DNA of 10,271 bases. Source: an uncultured Chloroflexota bacterium (lineage in GTDB: Bacteria > Chloroflexota > Limnocylindria > Limnocylindrales > Limnocylindraceae). The notes under the pieces were generated by a model that searched no databases, was not told the origin of the DNA, and saw nothing but the letters and a program-made list of their open reading frames with translations. The translations under genes and the position numbers were made by a program. Of the stretch, positions 6,610 to 10,271 are shown in pieces (within the stretch, counting starts at the first letter, position 1; every line of letters starts with the position of its first letter). The DNA is taken from NCBI GenBank assembly GCA_937864085.1, contig CALMIH010000174.1, positions 1-10,271 on the forward strand, read 5' to 3'.

Positions 6610-6633
6610 GCCAGCCCGCGGAGCACGGCTGGC
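6610..6633 (+). other. RNA hairpin 2 next to the rny ribosome binding site
   Basis: GCCAGCC (6610-6616) and GGCTGGC (6627-6633) form a perfect seven-pair stem with a ten-base loop. The stem ends directly before the purine-rich AAAGGGA (6634-6640) that serves rny, whose ATG is at 6645. It could affect ribosome access or act as a landing site for RNase Y or another protein. The left arm could instead pair with the right arm of hairpin 1, giving mutually exclusive folds. Confidence 0.5.
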
Positions 6634-6644
6634 AAAGGGAACCT

Positions 6645-8171
6645 ATGGAAAACCTTGGCGGGGTCCTCCCCGTAGTTGCTGTCGTATTCGGTCTCGCTCT
6701 TGGCATCCTTGTTCGACAGTTCATTGCCGCCGCGGGCATTCGTGCCGCCACCGTTCGCGCGCGCAGCATCGTGGAAGAGGCGCGTCAACAGCAGAGCGCA
6801 CTGATCATCACCGCGAAGGGGGAGATCTCCCGCATGCGGCTCGCCGCTGAGGATGGGCTCCGCCAGGAGCGTGAACAGGTTACGGCAGAGAGCGAGCGCT
6901 TCCGTCTCCGCGAAGTCGCCCTTGGCGAGCGTGAAACCTTCTTCGCCGAGCGTGAGGTCTCCATTGCTGAACGAGAGCGTGGGCTTCTTGAAGAGTCGGC
7001 AGGGCTTGAAGCGGCGCGTGCCTCGGTGAACGCACGACTCGCTGAGGTTGCCGGCCTTGATGCGGAGGCGGCCCGCAAGGAGGTGCTCGCCCGACTCACC
7101 GAAGATGCCGAGACTGAGGCGAACCGACTTCGCGCAACACTGGAGCGCCGCGCCGCGGAAGAGGCGGGCGATCGAGCCCGCGACATGATCCTGACCGCGA
7201 TGCAGCGCGTTGCCGCCGATCACAGCACAGAACACTCCGTCACACACATCAAGCTCGCGAGTGAAGAGATGAAGGGGCGACTGATCGGTCGCGAAGGGCG
7301 CAATATTCGTGCACTGGAGGCTGCGACTGGAGTTGAGCTGCTCATTGACGAAACGCCGATGCAGGTGACGCTCTCTTCGTTTGATCCGGTGCGACGAGAG
7401 GTTGCGCGCGTCACGATTGACCGACTGATGCAGGATGGCCGCATTCATCCCGTTCGTATTGAAGAGGTCGTTGCAAAGGCACAGGGTGAGGTGGACGCCA
7501 CAGCACTCAAGAATGGTGAAGAGGCGGCACTTGAGGTTGGCGTCACTGGCATCCCAACCGAGCTGCTCCGCATCCTTGGGCGCCTACAGTGGCGCACGTC
7601 CTATGGACAGAATGTGCTGCTGCACTCCATTGAGACGGCACAGGTCGCCGGCGCCGTTGCCGGTGAGCTTGGCATGGATATTCGCGCCGCAAAGGTTGGC
7701 GGACTCCTGCATGACATCGGGAAGGCACTCGATCATGAAATTGAGGGGACGCACGCGGCTATTGGTGCCGACTTGGCGCGTCGCCACGGCATGCCTGAGG
7801 GGATCGTCAACGCGATCGCTGCGCACCATCAGGAGGTGGAGTGCACGGCGCGTGAGGCACCAATCGTGCAGGTTGCTGATGCAATCAGCGCCGCACGACC
7901 AGGCGCTCGCGGTAATCAGGCCGAGGCACATCTGCGTCGCCTTGAGGATCTGCAGAACATTGCGATGAGCTTTGAGGGGGTAGAGAAGGTCTACGCCGTT
8001 CAGGCTGGACGTGAAGTCCGCATCCTCGTTCGACCAGATCACGTTGACGACGAACGAGCGCGAGAGATTGCACGTGACGTTGTGAAACGCATTGAGGAGC
8101 AGCTCTCATATCCGGGGCAGATTCGTGTCACCGTGATTCGGGAGACGCGGGCGGTTGATTACGCCCGCTGA
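6645..8171 (+). CDS. rny: Ribonuclease Y
   Basis: RNase Y is a membrane-anchored endoribonuclease that starts mRNA decay in bacteria lacking or supplementing RNase E. The 508 residues show the complete layout: an N-terminal membrane segment at about 7-24 (VLPVVAVVFGLALGILV), a long Glu/Arg/Ala-rich coiled coil at about 35-185, a KH RNA-binding domain from about 205 with GRLIGREGRNIRALE at 211-225, and an HD hydrolase domain with H327 in LLHSIETA, LLHDIGK at 354-360 containing H356-D357, H370, the HH pair at 394-395 and D412 (QVADAIS). The C-terminal region ends in TVIRETRAVDYAR, the typical RNase Y finish (RET.A..YAR). AAAGGGA four bases before ATG 6645 acts as ribosome binding site. It has its own 147-base leader with two hairpins, while miaA overlaps its end. 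Confidence 0.97.
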   Translation: MENLGGVLPVVAVVFGLALGILVRQFIAAAGIRAATVRARSIVEEARQQQSALIITAKGEISRMRLAAEDGLRQEREQVTAESERFRLREVALGERETFFAEREVSIAERERGLLEESAGLEAARASVNARLAEVAGLDAEAARKEVLARLTEDAETEANRLRATLERRAAEEAGDRARDMILTAMQRVAADHSTEHSVTHIKLASEEMKGRLIGREGRNIRALEAATGVELLIDETPMQVTLSSFDPVRREVARVTIDRLMQDGRIHPVRIEEVVAKAQGEVDATALKNGEEAALEVGVTGIPTELLRILGRLQWRTSYGQNVLLHSIETAQVAGAVAGELGMDIRAAKVGGLLHDIGKALDHEIEGTHAAIGADLARRHGMPEGIVNAIAAHHQEVECTAREAPIVQVADAISAARPGARGNQAEAHLRRLEDLQNIAMSFEGVEKVYAVQAGREVRILVRPDHVDDERAREIARDVVKRIEEQLSYPGQIRVTVIRETRAVDYAR

Positions 8172-9132
8172 GCGGGCAACGCCCCTCCTCGCCGTCGCCG
8201 GCCCCACGGCGGTAGGGAAGAGTGCTGCGGTGCTCGCCCTCGCCGATCTGCTCGATCGTGATGGCGTGCGCTTTACGCTCGTCTCTGCCGATTCACGGCA
8301 GGTCTTCCGTGGGTTCGATATCGGCACGGATAAGCTCTCAGCTGAGGTGCGTGCGCGTCGCCCCCACGCAGGGATCGACGTTGCCGAGGCTGATCAACCC
8401 TTCACCCTCTACGACTGGCTCGCGATCGCACGCGAGGCGATTAGTGCACCGACAGCGAGCGGCGCGCCGCAGATCGCCATTGCGGTTGGCGGGACCGGCC
8501 TCTATCACCGAGGGTTACTTCGTGGCTTTCTGACCGGTGGCGCACGTCCGCACGACCCTGAGCTTCGGGCGCGCCTTGAGCGTGAGCTTGCCGAAGAGGG
8601 TCGCGAGCATATTGAGGTGCAGCTCCGCGGGCTGAACGCCGCTGCGGCAGATGCCGTTGCGACCGCGAGCCCACGGCGACTGCTGCGCGCGCTCGAGATC
8701 GCACAACTCGGAGGAGACCCCACCGCCACCGAGGAGGAGCCGTGGAGCGGCCCAAACGCGTACGTCCTCCTTGACGAGCCAGATAGCGCCGCCCACCGCA
8801 TCGCGATCGCTGAACGAGCCGCTGCGCAGTTTGCTAACGGCCTCGTTGCAGAGACAGAGGCGCTTGCAGCCCGTCTTCCAGCCGAGACGCCAGCCCTCTC
8901 GGGTATTGGCTACCGCGAAGCGCTGCAGTATCGTCTCGGTGAGATCAGCGAGGAGAAGGCGATCACGCACTCAAGCGGAAGGAGTTGGGCCTATGCGCGT
9001 CGACAGCGCACCTGGTATCGCGGAGAGCCAATTAGCACCACGATCAATGCCGGCAGCAGCCAGACCACTGCACGTGTTGCCGCTGATCTTCACGCGCTTG
9101 CACGGACGCTGATCGAGCAGACTGGAGCGTAG
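8155..9132 (+). CDS. miaA: tRNA dimethylallyltransferase MiaA
   Basis: MiaA transfers a dimethylallyl group to N6 of adenine 37 in tRNAs that read codons starting with U. The 325 residues carry P-loop GPTAVGKS at 16-23, SADSRQVFRGFDIGTDK at 44-60 with the catalytic-type Asp, GIDVAEADQPFTLYDW at 73-88, VGGTGLY at 111-117, RRLLRALEI at 174-182, SGIGYREALQYRLGEIS at 249-265 and ARRQRTWYR at 281-289. The usual tRNA-contacting TRRYAKRQ motif reads RSWAYARRQ here, a modest variation. The only sensible start is TTG 8155, nine codons before the first core strand, with GGGAG at 8140-8144 upstream; this overlaps rny by 17 bases, so coupling with rny is likely. hflX starts one base after the stop. miaB, which makes the next modification on the same base, is not in the window. 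Confidence 0.95.
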   Translation: MITPAERATPLLAVAGPTAVGKSAAVLALADLLDRDGVRFTLVSADSRQVFRGFDIGTDKLSAEVRARRPHAGIDVAEADQPFTLYDWLAIAREAISAPTASGAPQIAIAVGGTGLYHRGLLRGFLTGGARPHDPELRARLERELAEEGREHIEVQLRGLNAAAADAVATASPRRLLRALEIAQLGGDPTATEEEPWSGPNAYVLLDEPDSAAHRIAIAERAAAQFANGLVAETEALAARLPAETPALSGIGYREALQYRLGEISEEKAITHSSGRSWAYARRQRTWYRGEPISTTINAGSSQTTARVAADLHALARTLIEQTGA

Positions 9133-9133
9133 A

Positions 9134-10271
9134 GTGGGGGAGCGCACAGTGCGCCAGCGACGAACACCGATTGAGATTGCTCCACCAGTTGAGCGTGCGT
9201 TTTTGATTGCCGTAGACACGGGGAGTGACCCTGGTTGGCCGGCAGAGGATAGCCTTGAAGAGTTGGCGAGCCTCGCGCGTACCGCTGGCGCAGCAATTGT
9301 TGGCGCCGAGTGGCAGCAGCGACGGCACGCCGATCCAGATACCTATATCGGTGCCGGCAAGGCGCGCGAGTTACTTGCCGCCAAGGCGGAGACCGGGTTC
9401 ACGCTTCTGATCGCTGACGACGAACTCTCACCAACACAGCAGCGCGGCCTTGAAGAGGTCCTTGAGGTGAAGGTGATTGACCGAAGCCGTCTTATCCTTG
9501 ACATCTTTGCGATGCATGCGCGGACACACGAAGGACGGCTACAGGTTGAGCTTGCGCAACTTGAGTATCAGCTTCCGCGCCTCACAAAGCTGTGGACGCA
9601 CCTTTCACGCACCGGTGGTGGCATTGGGACGCGCGGCCCTGGTGAGTCACAGCTCGAGACCGACCGCCGCCGCGTGCAGGACCGCATCTTGAAGATCGGC
9701 CGCGAACTCGAAATCGTCCGCCGGCAGCGCTCGACGCAGCGCCAGGGCCGCCAGCGCAATCTCTGGCCGCTCGCCTCCATCGTCGGCTACACCAACGCTG
9801 GCAAATCGACGCTGTTCAATACACTGACCTCGGCCGGTGTGGTCGCGAAGGACCAGTTGTTTGCAACGCTTGATCCGACCATGCGGCAATTGAAATTGCC
9901 GTCGGGTCGCTCGGTTATTTTGTCTGACACGGTTGGATTTGTGTCGGATCTACCGCACGAATTGGTGGCAGCGTTCCGCGCCACGTTGGAAGAAGTGCTG
10001 GAAGCCGATGTGATCATCCATGTGCGCGATGTGGCCCACGAGGAAACCGAGGCCCAGAAGAAAGATGTTGAGGAAGTGCTGGCGTTTTTAGGGATCGACC
10101 CCGAGAAAGCCAGTGAAGCTAAGCCGATTGTCGAGGCCTTGAACAAGATTGATTTGCTGACGGAAGATGACCGTCTACGCATCACAGGCACCGCGTCGCG
10201 CGCCGATGATCGCGTGGCCTTATCGGCTCTAACGGGTGCGGGAGTGGCGCGGATGCTAGCCGTGATCGACC
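9134..10271 (+). CDS. hflX: Ribosome-associated GTPase HflX (3' end outside window, possibly chimeric)
   Basis: HflX is a ribosome-binding GTPase that splits stalled or stress-inactivated 70S ribosomes. 379 codons are open to the window end, with no stop or frameshift. The N-terminal HflX domain has TYIGAGKARELL, then IDRSRLILDIFAMHARTHEG, and the hallmark THLSRTGGGIGTRGPGES, followed by a helical arm. The G domain has G1 GYTNAGKST at 218-226, G3 DTVGF at 265-269 and G4 NKID at 337-340. Start GTG 9134 has TGGAG six bases upstream; in-frame GTG 9149, preceded by GGGGGAG at 9136-9142, is an equal rival. From about 9650 on, codon choice changes sharply and the protein looks proteobacterial (FVSDLPHELVAAFRATLEE, IIHVRDVAHEETEAQ), unlike the part before. 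See the boundary entry. Confidence 0.93.
   Translation, partial: MGERTVRQRRTPIEIAPPVERAFLIAVDTGSDPGWPAEDSLEELASLARTAGAAIVGAEWQQRRHADPDTYIGAGKARELLAAKAETGFTLLIADDELSPTQQRGLEEVLEVKVIDRSRLILDIFAMHARTHEGRLQVELAQLEYQLPRLTKLWTHLSRTGGGIGTRGPGESQLETDRRRVQDRILKIGRELEIVRRQRSTQRQGRQRNLWPLASIVGYTNAGKSTLFNTLTSAGVVAKDQLFATLDPTMRQLKLPSGRSVILSDTVGFVSDLPHELVAAFRATLEEVLEADVIIHVRDVAHEETEAQKKDVEEVLAFLGIDPEKASEAKPIVEALNKIDLLTEDDRLRITGTASRADDRVALSALTGAGVARMLAVID
9646..9690 (+). other. Composition and codon-use boundary inside hflX
   Basis: Before this stretch, hflX leucines use CTT in 11 of 21 cases and serines use TCG in 0 of 7. After it, CTT is used in 1 of 24 and TCG in 8 of 11, with TTG as the main leucine codon (9 of 24); all counts were made by eye from the sequence. 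The change falls on the highly conserved GPGESQLETDRR segment, where unrelated genomes would share enough identity for misjoining or recombination. Confidence 0.6.

Noticed and set aside
6567..7448. Long open frame on the - strand opposite rny (293 codons)
   Set aside because: It mirrors the strong codon bias of rny; the translation is rich in Cys, Arg and His without any recognisable domain, and rny is certain on the + strand.
1..10271. New defence system, mobile element, CRISPR array or RNA gene
   Set aside because: Every gene belongs to a well-known housekeeping family, and no direct-repeat array, transposase, integrase, tRNA-like or rRNA-like sequence was seen on either strand.

Overview
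The window is a compact, GC-rich stretch of bacterial chromosome with every gene on the + strand. It carries conserved housekeeping genes for recombinational repair, tRNA modification, RNA turnover and translation. It opens inside tyrS and ends inside hflX, so it may be a whole short metagenomic contig. The combination of RNase Y, RecX and HflX, GTG/TTG starts and a possible leaderless gene suggests a free-living, high-GC, Gram-positive-type or Chloroflexota/deep Actinomycetota-like bacterium. That assignment is inference only; no marker here fixes the phylum.

Layout. 1-513: C-terminal part of tyrosyl-tRNA synthetase. 536-3481: tightly packed yebC, ruvC, ruvA and ruvB; yebC and ruvC overlap by ATGA, and the other gaps are 2 and 20 bases. 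3547-4794: tgt, with no ATG, GTG or TTG codon before its conserved N-terminus. 4797-6497: recA then recX. 6498-6644: the only sizeable gap (147 bases), which carries a candidate promoter and two hairpins with the same arm sequences just upstream of rny. 6645-9132: rny (RNase Y) and miaA, overlapping by 17 bases. 9134-10271: hflX, cut by the window end. There is no other non-coding stretch above 150 bases. No RNA gene, insertion sequence, CRISPR array or clear intrinsic terminator was seen.

Functional links. RuvABC resolves the Holliday junctions that RecA creates, and RecX restrains RecA. Tgt and MiaA modify the anticodon loop (positions 34 and 37) of tRNAs, including tRNA-Tyr, which TyrRS charges. 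YebC and HflX act on ribosomes, and RNase Y starts mRNA decay. In many bacteria queA lies next to tgt, and in some bacteria miaB lies near miaA; neither is here.

I see no sign of a new defence or mobile system. The most notable points are an abrupt change of codon use inside hflX near 9646-9690 (a likely assembly chimera, or else an intragenic recombination), the paired-hairpin leader of rny, the missing canonical start of tgt, and the -10-like box directly before yebC.
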